DNA of 64,000 nucleotides, from contig OZ242189.1 of NCBI GenBank assembly GCA_965205725.1, forward strand, positions 62,001 through 126,000, given 5' to 3'. The notes beneath the pieces were generated by a model, which worked only from the letters and a program-made list of their open reading frames with translations, was not told where the DNA came from and did not search any database. Positions 1-8,234 of this stretch are shown in pieces. The stretch comes from G965205725 sp965205725. GTDB taxonomy: Bacteria > Pseudomonadota > Gammaproteobacteria > Pseudomonadales > Halieaceae. Made by a program: the position numbers and the translations under genes. Positions within the stretch are counted from its first letter, which is position 1. Every line of letters begins with the position of its first letter.

Positions 1-2238
1 GGTACGGTCGGAAACTCTGTTGATCTAAGCGACAGCCTTAGAGCGCTGGTGCCTTCTTATACAGCCACGCCGCTGAGCGGAGATGGTTCAGCGTTTGTTC
101 GGCCAACCTCAATTCGCGGCACGGCACCTGATCAAACCCTGGTTTTGGTTAATGGCAAGCGCCGCCACCGCTCGGCGCTTGTGCAGACATCCGCGCCGGC
201 CGCGGGCAATGGTTCTCACGCATCCGATGTAGGCATGATTCCGGGTATTGCGGTGAAGCAAATTGAAGTGCTGCGCGATGGCGCCGCCGCGCAGTATGGC
301 TCTGACGCGATTGCGGGTGTTATCAACTTCGGTCTTAAAGATGATGACGAAGGGGGCGAAGTAGTGGTGCAGTACGGCCAGTATTTCGAAGACAGTGACG
401 AACAGAGCAGGAAGCTTGCCGGCAATGTCGGCCTTAACCTGGATGACCGCGGATTCCTCAATCTGAGCTTTGAGCGGGTCGACAATGACCAGTTGATTCG
501 CGGTATCCAGCGACCCAATGCCCAGGCCTTGATAGATGCCGGGGTTGCCGGTATCGGTGAAGATACGCCCTACAATGATGCGCCCAATGCGCAGACCTGG
601 GGTCGTCCCGAAAATGCTGCAACCAAATTGTCCTTTAACCTGGGCATCGATCTGAGTGATAGCAGCCAGCTTTACGCATTTGGTATTTACGGAGAAACCG
701 ACGGTCGCTATCGCTTCTTTTACCGCAATCCGGGCCACGTATCGATTGGCACGCTGGTGGACAGCTTTGGCTATAGCGGTCGATTGACCGAGACGGGTTA
801 CACCGGCTATCTCGATGGGGATCAGGAAGATACCAGCCTTGCGGGCGGTATTCGCGGTGAATTTGGCGGCGGCATTGGCTATGACTTGAGCGTGAGCTAC
901 GGTTTGAACGAGCTCGACTACTTCCTCAACAACGGTTTGAACGCTGATCTGGGCCTGAGTGCTGATGGCGAGCCTCTGCAACGTGACTTCGATGTGGGTG
1001 CTTTCGAGCAGGAAGAGATCAACCTCAATGCCGATTTCACCAGGCAGCTCAGCGACGAGCTGTTCCTGGCCTTTGGTGCTGAATGGCGCGAAGAAACCTG
1101 GGGGTCCATTGTTGGTGAGCCCAATTCCTACTTTGGCAGGGGTACTACCAGCGCCGGTTTTACCAGCCCGTCGCCCCAGGATGCCGGCAAGTTTGAGCGC
1201 GACAACTATGCGGTTTACGCCGACGTAGAATGGGACCTCAGTGACAACTGGTTGGTGCAGGGTGCGGCCCGCTACGAAGATTTTTCCGATTTCGGCAGCA
1301 CGGCCAATGGTAAGCTGGCAAGCCGTTACGCGGTGACCGATACCTTTACTCTGCGGGCGGCTGCATCCACAGGTTTCCATGCGCCGACACCCGGCCAGAC
1401 AAACTTGCGCACAACCAACACCGGCTTTGACGGTGCGACTGGCGAGCAAATTGAAGAACTGCAAGTTGCACCGACTGATCCATTGGCGATTGCCAATGGC
1501 GGCACTGAGCTCAGTGAAGAGAAAACAGTCAATATCAGCGCAGGTTTTTCGGCTGATTTTGGTGAGTCAAGCACATTGACCGTGGATGTGTATCAAATTG
1601 AAGTTGAAGACCGCATCTACCGCACCGGCGATATCACCGTAGCGGCGCCCGGCGTGGAGTCGATCTCGTTTTACACCAATGCGATGGACCTGGAGCACCA
1701 GGGTCTGGATTTGGTGCTGACCTCTGGTTGGGACTGGGGTGACAGCAGCGCCAATACTGACCTGAGCTTCGCCTTTAACTACAACGAAGTGGAAGTGACT
1801 GCGCAGCAGGTTGTGAACACGCCAACCGGGCCGGTGATTCCCGTCAGCGATGCCAATGTCGAAGACATTGAAAACAACTACCCCGAACAGCGTTTTGTGT
1901 TAACCGCCAATACCTACTTCACAGAGGGCTGGAACCTGTTGCTGCGCGCAAACTACTACGGTGAACACTACGACGAGCGCGGCCGCATCAATGGCGTGGA
2001 CGGCAATGGGCCGACTGCAAAAATTGATGACATCATTTACCTCGACCTGGAACTGGGCTGGGACGTGAATGAAAGCCTGCGCCTGGTTGCTGGCGGTTCT
2101 AATATCTTCGATGAGTATGTCGATGAGATTGGCCCGCCTAATTCCAACCGTTTGAGTGTTGGCCTGCCCTACCCACGTCGTTCGGCGGCGAACTACGAAG
2201 GCGGTTCCTGGTATCTGCGGGCTTCTTATCGCTGGTAG
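1..2238 (+). CDS. TonB-dependent outer-membrane receptor, 5' end cut by window edge
   Basis: The reading frame is open from base 1, so the start, signal peptide and TonB box lie upstream of the window. The first ~110 codons are plug domain: an SIRGTAPDQTLVLVNGKRR stretch, then QIEVLRDGAAAQYGSDAIAGVIN, which is the classic plug ending. The remainder looks like a 22-strand barrel with alternating aromatic and polar residues, and it ends in YLRASYRW with a terminal aromatic residue, as outer-membrane barrels do. Such receptors import siderophores, vitamins, sugars or other large substrates using TonB energy. The substrate cannot be read from the sequence. The gene is followed at once by a strong intrinsic terminator, so it ends its transcription unit. 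The family assignment is secure. Confidence 0.95.
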   Translation, partial: GTVGNSVDLSDSLRALVPSYTATPLSGDGSAFVRPTSIRGTAPDQTLVLVNGKRRHRSALVQTSAPAAGNGSHASDVGMIPGIAVKQIEVLRDGAAAQYGSDAIAGVINFGLKDDDEGGEVVVQYGQYFEDSDEQSRKLAGNVGLNLDDRGFLNLSFERVDNDQLIRGIQRPNAQALIDAGVAGIGEDTPYNDAPNAQTWGRPENAATKLSFNLGIDLSDSSQLYAFGIYGETDGRYRFFYRNPGHVSIGTLVDSFGYSGRLTETGYTGYLDGDQEDTSLAGGIRGEFGGGIGYDLSVSYGLNELDYFLNNGLNADLGLSADGEPLQRDFDVGAFEQEEINLNADFTRQLSDELFLAFGAEWREETWGSIVGEPNSYFGRGTTSAGFTSPSPQDAGKFERDNYAVYADVEWDLSDNWLVQGAARYEDFSDFGSTANGKLASRYAVTDTFTLRAAASTGFHAPTPGQTNLRTTNTGFDGATGEQIEELQVAPTDPLAIANGGTELSEEKTVNISAGFSADFGESSTLTVDVYQIEVEDRIYRTGDITVAAPGVESISFYTNAMDLEHQGLDLVLTSGWDWGDSSANTDLSFAFNYNEVEVTAQQVVNTPTGPVIPVSDANVEDIENNYPEQRFVLTANTYFTEGWNLLLRANYYGEHYDERGRINGVDGNGPTAKIDDIIYLDLELGWDVNESLRLVAGGSNIFDEYVDEIGPPNSNRLSVGLPYPRRSAANYEGGSWYLRASYRW

Positions 2239-2285
2239 TGTGGGGTAGGCCTGGGTAGCCATAGAACCCGGGCTTGCACCAAGTC

Positions 2286-2321
2286 ATGGCTGAGCGGATA
2301 AATCCGCTCAGCCATTTTTTT
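2286..2321 (+). terminator. Intrinsic terminator of the TonB receptor gene
   Basis: A perfect 13-bp stem (2286-2298 with 2303-2315) closes a TAAA loop and runs into seven T residues (2315-2321). It lies 47 bases after the receptor stop codon. No gene is convincing between here and about 2680. Confidence 0.9.
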
Positions 2322-2471
2322 GGCGCCTGGTCTGTATAGCCGCTTATTGCAAATTATCGGGCCTTGAGGGCTGGCTCGTGCGGCCGACGCCGACTCTTTG
2401 GTTGTGACCGGCCCAGGCACCGAATCACAACGTGGTCTTTATACAAAAAGGCCACGATAGATTATCATTAT

Positions 2472-2610
2472 GAGACCTTTGCACGGAAGATGATTTCACT
2501 TTCAGGCAAGGCAAAAACGCACGGAATGAGGGAGTTTATGCTTATAAATGACCGATTGAGTACGATTTTAACGCAGCATGCAGGTGAAATGGCTTTCGTG
2601 CAAAGGTCTC
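2472..2610. mobile_element. MITE-like element, copy 1 (139 bp)
   Basis: The element begins GAGACCTTTGCACG and ends with the exact reverse complement of those 14 bases. Weaker inverted similarity continues inward to about 30 bp. It is flanked by the direct repeat ATTAT (2467-2471 and 2611-2615), the mark of a transposition event with 5-bp duplication. It is identical base for base to the copy at 18045-18183 and nearly identical to the one at 43871. It is too short for a transposase, so it is probably a non-autonomous element mobilised in trans. It sits in a gene-poor stretch (2322-2844) where no other feature was seen apart from a doubtful small ORF. Confidence 0.9.
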
Positions 2611-2679
2611 ATTATGAGTCATTGGTCTGAGAATCATGGTAAATGGATTCTGTGATATCAAAACTATTTAGTCGGCGCC

Positions 2680-2832
2680 ATGGATGAACTCGCTGGTGAA
2701 GAGCCGGCGCCAAGCCTGATGCGTCGCTCGTATACGGCTGATGAAAACCTGGCCGATATTCTCTATTGCCATTATCATCCCAGGCGATTTCAGTACCGCA
2801 TGAGTATGAGTATGGACGATTACCGGCCCTAG
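2680..2832 (+). CDS. Small ORF of 50 codons, doubtful
   Basis: An ATG-started frame of 50 codons rich in acidic and aromatic residues (MDELAGEEPAPSLMRR at the N-terminus, CHYHPRRFQYR near the end). It stops at 2830-2832 and lies in the same frame as the VOC protein that starts 12 bases later. I do not recognise the peptide. It may be a real small protein, a leader, or the decayed front of the downstream gene separated by one stop codon. No good ribosome-binding site is visible. Confidence 0.2.
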   Translation: MDELAGEEPAPSLMRRSYTADENLADILYCHYHPRRFQYRMSMSMDDYRP

Positions 2833-2844
2833 CGAGACGTATTT

Positions 2845-3741
2845 TTGAGCGCAAGAATTCCCCTTGGCCCGAGTCTGACGGGCACACTGGTCGCTGGTAA
2901 CTGTGAGGCAACGGTTGCCGCTTACTGTGACTACCTGTCAACCACTGTACTGGAAGACACGGAAATATCCGAGACCGAGGCTGTGCTCTGGGGCAAACCA
3001 AAGATGGCGGGCAGTCGAATCGTCACACTGGTGTCGCCTAGTGGTTACCCCTGGGTGCGGGTCATTTCCAATCCTGGCGTAATTTCGGCCAAACCGTTTA
3101 AAGAACTCGGGTGGATGGCGCTTGAGGTATTGGTTCAGGACGTTGATGATCTCGCCCTGCGTTTACAGGATTCTCCGTTTGAAATTTTTCGCTCGCCCGC
3201 AGACCTGGGTGCTAGCGATGACACTCGTTCCATGCAGGTCATTGGTCCGGCAGGGGAGGTCTTGTATCTCACTCAGATTAATGCCGAGGTGCCCCCCTTT
3301 AAAGTTCCGCAGGCAGTCTGTGACGTGGACCGCCTGTTTATTCCAGTCAGCACCTGCTTGCGTCGCGTTGAAGCACTGTCTGTCTACAGCAAGCTGGGGG
3401 CGAATCAAAACTGGTGCTTTGATACCCGAATAAGCTCCATAAACAAGGCCCATGGACTACAGATTGATATGTGTCACCCGGTCGCAACGGTACAGCTTGC
3501 TGGCAGCACACTGGTTGAAATAGATCAGTTGGGTGTGGCGAAGCCGCGGCCGCCGGCAGCGGGCGGTTTCCCGGCGGGTATCCTCATGGTGAGTTTTGTT
3601 TTTGACAACGTAACCAACATTGGCGTGAGTACCGTGTCACCCGCAAAACCACTGACCGGGAAAATGTATGGTGGCCAGGCCGTGGTGGTGTGCCGCGGTG
3701 CAGGCGGCGAGCTGATAGAGCTGATCCAGGCAGCCCGCTAG
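2845..3741 (+). CDS. VOC (glyoxalase/bleomycin-resistance fold) family protein
   Basis: A 298-residue protein starting at TTG, with two VOC-like modules. The first is around residues 10-145 (GTLVAGNCEATVAAYCDYL, then ALEVLVQDVDDLALRL, then VIGPAGEVLYLTQI). The second is around 155-295 (LFIPVSTCLRRVEALSVY to GGELIELIQ). Tandem VOC modules form one metal-binding pocket in isomerases, lyases and extradiol dioxygenases, or bind ligands without catalysis. The substrate is unknown. A start is poorly defined because the upstream ribosome-binding site is weak. The stop codon is the first triplet of a motif that recurs at gene ends in this window. Confidence 0.65.
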   Translation: MSARIPLGPSLTGTLVAGNCEATVAAYCDYLSTTVLEDTEISETEAVLWGKPKMAGSRIVTLVSPSGYPWVRVISNPGVISAKPFKELGWMALEVLVQDVDDLALRLQDSPFEIFRSPADLGASDDTRSMQVIGPAGEVLYLTQINAEVPPFKVPQAVCDVDRLFIPVSTCLRRVEALSVYSKLGANQNWCFDTRISSINKAHGLQIDMCHPVATVQLAGSTLVEIDQLGVAKPRPPAAGGFPAGILMVSFVFDNVTNIGVSTVSPAKPLTGKMYGGQAVVVCRGAGGELIELIQAAR

Positions 3742-3752
3742 GAGCCTGGCAG
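3739..3752 (+). repeat. Single arm of the TAGGAGCC motif at a stop codon
   Basis: TAGGAGCCTGGCAG starts with the TAG stop of the VOC gene. It resembles one arm of the palindromes at 51380-51407 and 56910-56970, where the stop codons also form the first three bases. No partner arm is present here. Confidence 0.4.
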
Positions 3753-3827
3753 ATATGAACAAGTCCGGTATATTTTTTGGCCGGGGGGTCGCAGCGGCCA
3801 ACTGGTGCCGACCCGGGGTTGCCAGTT

Positions 3828-3851
3828 GTGCAATCAGTGGTGCAATCAGTG
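3828..3851. repeat. Short tandem duplication, 2 x 12 bp
   Basis: GTGCAATCAGTG occurs twice without spacing, followed by a partial third unit GTGCA. It lies in the 187-base gap between the VOC gene and the acetyltransferase gene. No function is apparent. Confidence 0.6.
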
Positions 3852-3928
3852 GTGCATGTCCGCGGTGGTGCTATTGAATGACGCGACCGTGCAGGCGGCG
3901 GTTTAGTGGTGTCAGTGGAGTTGCCCCT

Positions 3929-4432
3929 ATGAGTGATGACCAGGTGATTATTCGTAATGCTCAGGCGGCCGATGCGGCCGCGCTGGCAGAACTCTACAAC
4001 CACTATGTCAGCAACACGGTGACTACCTTTGAAGAGCAGCCGGTAACTGCCGAAGAGATGGGCGGGCGGGTACAGGATGTGGTGAGCTGGGAGCTGCCCT
4101 GGATTGTGTTGCTGCGCGATGATGAGCTGCTGGGCTATGCCTGCGCCGTGCGCTGGAAGTTGCGGGACGCCTATAGGCGAAGTGTGGAATCCACGATCTA
4201 CCTGCGGCAAGGTGTACTTGGGCACGGTTTGGGCAGCCAGTTATATACGGCCTTGCTAGCGCGGCTGCAAGAGTTAGATGTACACGCGGTGATGGGCGGC
4301 ATTGCGCTGCCCAACCCCGCCAGTGTTGCGTTGCACGAAAAAATGAGCTTTGAAAAAGTCGCTCAGTTCAAAGAAGTTGGCTATAAATTTGGCCGTTGGG
4401 TGGATGTGGGTTACTGGCAGAGAATGCTCTAA
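3929..4432 (+). CDS. GNAT N-acetyltransferase, phosphinothricin-acetyltransferase-like
   Basis: A 167-residue protein of the GNAT fold. The N-terminal IIRNAQAADAAALAELYNHYV strand-helix and the FEEQPVT segment are typical of the phosphinothricin/methionine-sulfone acetyltransferase subgroup. The acetyl-CoA-binding turn is QGVLGHGLGSQLY (about residues 92-104). Near the C-terminus are NPASVALHEKMSFEKV and the FKEVGYKFGRWVDVGYWQ signature of this subgroup. The ATG at 3929 is preferred over an upstream in-frame ATG because GGAG lies 8 bases before it and homologues begin close to this point. Enzymes of this group acetylate amino-acid analogues such as phosphinothricin or methionine sulfoximine. 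The natural substrate here is unknown. Confidence 0.85.
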   Translation: MSDDQVIIRNAQAADAAALAELYNHYVSNTVTTFEEQPVTAEEMGGRVQDVVSWELPWIVLLRDDELLGYACAVRWKLRDAYRRSVESTIYLRQGVLGHGLGSQLYTALLARLQELDVHAVMGGIALPNPASVALHEKMSFEKVAQFKEVGYKFGRWVDVGYWQRML

Positions 4433-4460
4433 ACTGACAGGAAAGGAGTTGCCTGGACTT

Positions 4461-5756
4461 ATGCGAAAAATTCAACTTGCCCTGGTTGTTCTGGGGTTGC
4501 TCGCGCTGGCATTTGTGGGCGGCCGCTACACAGCTTCTCCGCTTGCCCTGATCTCTCCCGAGGGTTTGCTTGACGATCCACTGGATCAGGCCTGGCAAGA
4601 CTTTATCCGCGCACAAAACGAATCTCTGGCCCTGTTCCGCAACTCCGATTTTTTTGCAGATGACCAGGAGCGGGCGGAGGCCTATCGCAGTTTGCTGTAT
4701 GCCCTGGTCGGCTCCATCAAAGTGGGTGCTCTGATGAATGCCGATCATCCGCGCTTCATGCGAGCCTCAGACTGGACCAGTAAACGCGGCCTGGAAAACC
4801 CCGACAACAATTACTACATCGCAATGATTCGCGACGACGCCGACTATCGCATTGTCGGTGAGCGGGGGAGCAGTCGCGGTCTGGTGTTTCAATTGCTTGT
4901 GGGAGTGCCCGCTGTAAAAGGTGCCGGTAGCAGCACCGCCGTCAGTACCCTTTACAGTTCTGATATACACATTGAAGACGACGGCCGTTTTGAAGTGTTG
5001 GTGAGTCGCAATAAGCCTGAGACCGGCAATTGGCTGGCCAACGGTGATGGCGCACAAACTTTGTTAGCGCGTTTTTCCCACGACGACTGGCACTCAGAGC
5101 GCCCTGGGCGGTTGCGCATTGAAAGGCTCGGCGCAGAAGGTGAATCGGCCATTCCCCTGACACCAGGGCGTATGGCGCTGGGCTTGCAGGAGGCCGCCAT
5201 CTCCCTGTTCGATAGCAGCGCGACCTGGTTGCAGTTTGCCGAGCGCATCTGGCAAACCATGCCGCGCAACCAGATTTCCCGGCCGGGCGCTACCCGGGCC
5301 GGGCTGGTGGGGCAGTATTCTGCTTTTGGAACCTGGGCGCTGGACAATGACCAGGCAATTATTCTATCGGTTTACCCTGCCGAGGCCAGTTATCAGGGGA
5401 TAGAGTTGGGAAACCTCTGGTTTACCAGCCTCGATTACGAAACACGAACATCCTCGCTGAGTTTGAGCCAGATGCACTGTATACCCGACGCTCGCTGCTA
5501 CGCGGTGATCTCCCACCGTGATCCCGGCATTCAAAACTGGCTGGACACAGAAGGCCATCTTCGCGGTCTGATTATGCTGCGCTGGCAGGGTTTAAGTGAA
5601 GCGATGCCCGAATCTGAATACCCGCAGGCCAGGCTGGTTAGATTTGAAGACCTGCACATTGAATTGCCCGCAGGTATACCAGCCTATAGCGCACAACAGC
5701 GCTGGCAGCAGATTCAACAGCGTCGCGCCAATGTGCAGGAGCGCTTTGACGGGTAA
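4461..5756 (+). CDS. Membrane-anchored hypothetical protein (possibly DUF1214-type)
   Basis: A 431-residue protein with one N-terminal hydrophobic segment (about residues 3-22) and a long soluble remainder, probably periplasmic. The ATG at 4461 has AAAGGAG 12 bases upstream and makes the membrane segment start the protein. Charged and aromatic motifs such as NADHPRFMRASDW, NPDNNYYIAMI and FEVLVSRNKPETGNWL resemble the DUF1214/DUF1254 class of secreted proteins, but this is recalled similarity, not a search. It follows the acetyltransferase gene by 28 bases and is probably co-transcribed. Its function is unknown. Confidence 0.6.
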   Translation: MRKIQLALVVLGLLALAFVGGRYTASPLALISPEGLLDDPLDQAWQDFIRAQNESLALFRNSDFFADDQERAEAYRSLLYALVGSIKVGALMNADHPRFMRASDWTSKRGLENPDNNYYIAMIRDDADYRIVGERGSSRGLVFQLLVGVPAVKGAGSSTAVSTLYSSDIHIEDDGRFEVLVSRNKPETGNWLANGDGAQTLLARFSHDDWHSERPGRLRIERLGAEGESAIPLTPGRMALGLQEAAISLFDSSATWLQFAERIWQTMPRNQISRPGATRAGLVGQYSAFGTWALDNDQAIILSVYPAEASYQGIELGNLWFTSLDYETRTSSLSLSQMHCIPDARCYAVISHRDPGIQNWLDTEGHLRGLIMLRWQGLSEAMPESEYPQARLVRFEDLHIELPAGIPAYSAQQRWQQIQQRRANVQERFDG

Positions 5757-5768
5757 GCCTAGCCTTTT

Positions 5769-6971
5769 TTAAACCCTTTCGATCAGCAGTGCACTACCCG
5801 AACCCGCCGCTCCACTGGCCGCAACAATGCCCAGTGTTTGATCGCGCCGCTCCAGTTCATCCAGCAGCATACCCGTCATAATGGCGCCAGTGGCACCCAT
5901 TGGGTGGCCCAGGGCAATCACACCGCCGTTTACATTAAGCCTGTCGTTTGGCAGGTTTAGCTGGCGCTGATACTTCACTACGGTAGCGGCAAAGGCTTCG
6001 TGCAGTTCGAACAGGTCGATATCGGGGTTGCTCAGCCCCTGTTCGCGCATGAGTTTTTCTGTAGCGAGGCCACAGCCTGAAAGCACTTGTAGCGGGTCGT
6101 CGTTGGCATTGGCGGCTGCACGAATTTTGGCGCGGGGTTTTCGGCCCAGTTTGTCGCCGAGCTCTTCATTGCCCAGCAATAACAAAGCCGCCGCGTCGGC
6201 CATCGCGGGCGAATTACCGGCGGTGTGTATATGTGTCATTGAACTCAGTTGAGGGTTGGCTTCAAGTTGCACCGCGTTCGGGCCGCTGGCACCGAGACTG
6301 GCAAAGGCAACGGGAAGCTGCGCCAGGGTATTCATTGTGGTGCCAACGCGAATACATTCGTCTTCAGTCACAGTCATGCCTTTTTCGGTATTTTCGATGG
6401 GCACAATAGAGCTGTAGTAGCCTTGCTGTTGTGCCTGGTACGAGCGCTGATGGCTTTGCAGGGCGATGGCGTCTGCCGCCTCTCGCGAGACATCGTAAAG
6501 ACTCGCAATCAGGTCGGCACCACTGCCCATCAACAACATCTGGCATTGCAGTGCGAATGCGGGGTCGGAAAACACGCGGGCTTTGTCAGAGAGCATGGGC
6601 ACCCGCGACATCATTTCCACGCCGCCGCAGACCACCGCAGATTCCTGACCTGCACCTATTTTTAAAGCACCTATATTAATGGCATCAATGCTTGAGGAGC
6701 AAAAACGGTTGACCGTGAGGCCGCCAATGGATGCCGGCCAACCGGCGTAGAGAGTTGAGTGTTTGGCAATGTTCGCCGCCTGTTCACCACTCTGGGTGAC
6801 GCAGCCCAATATCACCTCGCCAACATCCTCTGGGTTAAGCCGGGTGCGCTGCTCAAGATGCCGATACAACTGCGCCAGCAATTCTTGTGGTGTCAGGTCG
6901 TAGAGCCCGCCAACTTCCTTTGCCTTGGTGCGGGGCGAGCGAATGGCGTCATAAATGTATCCGGCGTTCAC
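5769..6971 (-). CDS. Thiolase-family acyl-CoA acyltransferase with altered active site
   Basis: A 400-residue thiolase fold enzyme. The nucleophilic cysteine is Cys91 in NRFCSSS. LHEAFA and GGVIALGHPMGATGA (His356) supply the other usual active-site loops. The last loop, normally C-x-G-G-G, reads SGAAGSG, so the second catalytic cysteine aligns with Ser386. Thiolases cleave 3-ketoacyl-CoA to acetyl-CoA or condense acyl-CoAs. Loss of the acid/base cysteine suggests a changed reaction. The gene is the last of a tight minus-strand set, 8 bases after an SCP2-type thiolase and downstream of an acyl-CoA ligase, which suggests CoA-ester chain shortening or acyl transfer on the ligase product. Confidence 0.85.
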   Translation of the reverse strand: MNAGYIYDAIRSPRTKAKEVGGLYDLTPQELLAQLYRHLEQRTRLNPEDVGEVILGCVTQSGEQAANIAKHSTLYAGWPASIGGLTVNRFCSSSIDAINIGALKIGAGQESAVVCGGVEMMSRVPMLSDKARVFSDPAFALQCQMLLMGSGADLIASLYDVSREAADAIALQSHQRSYQAQQQGYYSSIVPIENTEKGMTVTEDECIRVGTTMNTLAQLPVAFASLGASGPNAVQLEANPQLSSMTHIHTAGNSPAMADAAALLLLGNEELGDKLGRKPRAKIRAAANANDDPLQVLSGCGLATEKLMREQGLSNPDIDLFELHEAFAATVVKYQRQLNLPNDRLNVNGGVIALGHPMGATGAIMTGMLLDELERRDQTLGIVAASGAAGSGSALLIERV

Positions 6972-6979
6972 AAAATATT

Positions 6980-8218
6980 TTAACCCACCCCAACTATAAA
7001 ACTCGCACAGGTTGTGGTGCTGCCGCCCACATTAAAGGCCATCATGTTCTCGGCTTTCTTTAACTGGTAAGCACCTGCGCGGCCGCTGACCTGGCGGGCG
7101 CAATCCAGCAACATGCGTGTGCCGGTTGCACCCACCGGGTGGCCCAAACCAATTAAGCCGCCGCTGGGATTGATGGGGAAGTTTCCGTCGCGGCTGATGC
7201 GGTCTTCCTCTACCGCTTTCCAGCTTTCGCCGGGTGCGGTCAGGCCGCTGTGGTCAATGGCCATGTATTCGGTCACGCTAAAGCAGTCGTGGGTCTCCAG
7301 GCCGTCGAGCTGGCTCACTTCCGCAAAGCCTGCCCGATTAGCTGCATCTTTCATGGTGGCCGCAGCATGGGGGAATAACAATGGCTGTCCGGCAGACAGG
7401 GCAAGTTTTTGTTCCAGCTCCATCGCAGCGGAGTGGTGGCCCCAACCTTTAATACGCGGTATGTCTTTCAGTTTCATGCCGAGTTTGGCGGCGTGTTGTT
7501 TGGCTTTGGCTTCACTGGCCAGAATCACGCAGGCGGCACCATCGGTGATTTGGCCACAATCCTGCTTGCGCACGCGGCCTTCAATGATCGGGTTTAGGTC
7601 ATCGTCACTGGAGAATGCACCCTCGGCGAATTTCCAGGCGCGGGTTTGCGCGCGCGGATTGAGCTTGCCATTGGCAAAATTGATCTCGGCAATGCGGGTC
7701 AGATGATCGCCGTTGATACCGTAGCGTTGCTCATACTCACGGGTAATACGGTCAAACATAAACGGCCAGGGAAAGTCACAGGTATTGGCTTCGTGACCCA
7801 TCCAGCGCGCCGCGCCTAAATATTCCGCCCCGGTTTTACCGTCGACGTTGCGCATCAATTCCAGGCCCAACACGCAGGCGGTGTCGTAATGACGCGCTTC
7901 AATCTCGCGCATGGCTGACATAATGGCAATGGAGCCAGAGGCGCAAGCTGCTTCGTGGCGCGATGTGGGAATGCCCGAGAGTTCCGGGTAAACCTGGCCA
8001 AAGAAACCACCCAGCAGACCCTGGCCGGTAAACAGTTCCCCGACAAAGTTGCCCACATGTCCAACCTCTATTTCGGCCGGCTCAATGCTGGCATTGGTGA
8101 TGGCTTCGCGCAGGCTGTCGGCAAACATGTCTGCTATTTCCAAACCCTCTCGCGTCCAGTTGCGGGCAAAATCGGTTTGGCTGCCACCAAGAATGTATAC
8201 AGCGGGTGATTGGCTCAT
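6980..8218 (-). CDS. SCP2/lipid-transfer-type thiolase (acetyl-CoA acetyltransferase-like)
   Basis: A 412-residue member of the SCP2-thiolase branch. The nucleophile is Cys92 in EAACASGS, which is the branch's typical A-C-A/S-S context. HDCFSVTEY and GLIGLGHPVGATGTR follow at the C-terminal half. In this branch the motifs HDCF and GHPxGATG replace those of classical FadA enzymes. Known members remove acetyl or propionyl units from branched or ring-bearing acyl-CoAs, or act as aldolases with a partner protein. It lies 16 bases after the ligase gene and 8 bases before the second thiolase, so the three form an operon. No DUF35 partner is next to it. Confidence 0.88.
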   Translation of the reverse strand: MSQSPAVYILGGSQTDFARNWTREGLEIADMFADSLREAITNASIEPAEIEVGHVGNFVGELFTGQGLLGGFFGQVYPELSGIPTSRHEAACASGSIAIMSAMREIEARHYDTACVLGLELMRNVDGKTGAEYLGAARWMGHEANTCDFPWPFMFDRITREYEQRYGINGDHLTRIAEINFANGKLNPRAQTRAWKFAEGAFSSDDDLNPIIEGRVRKQDCGQITDGAACVILASEAKAKQHAAKLGMKLKDIPRIKGWGHHSAAMELEQKLALSAGQPLLFPHAAATMKDAANRAGFAEVSQLDGLETHDCFSVTEYMAIDHSGLTAPGESWKAVEEDRISRDGNFPINPSGGLIGLGHPVGATGTRMLLDCARQVSGRAGAYQLKKAENMMAFNVGGSTTTCASFIVGVG

Positions 8219-8234
8219 CGGTTTGTTCCTCCAG

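Noticed and set aside
109..1464. A 451-codon open frame on the minus strand
   Set aside because: It lies wholly inside the TonB receptor gene, which has clear domain motifs; its protein shows no family features.
2364..2630. An 88-codon plus-strand ORF
   Set aside because: It runs through the MITE-like element and unrelated sequence, so it is a chance frame.
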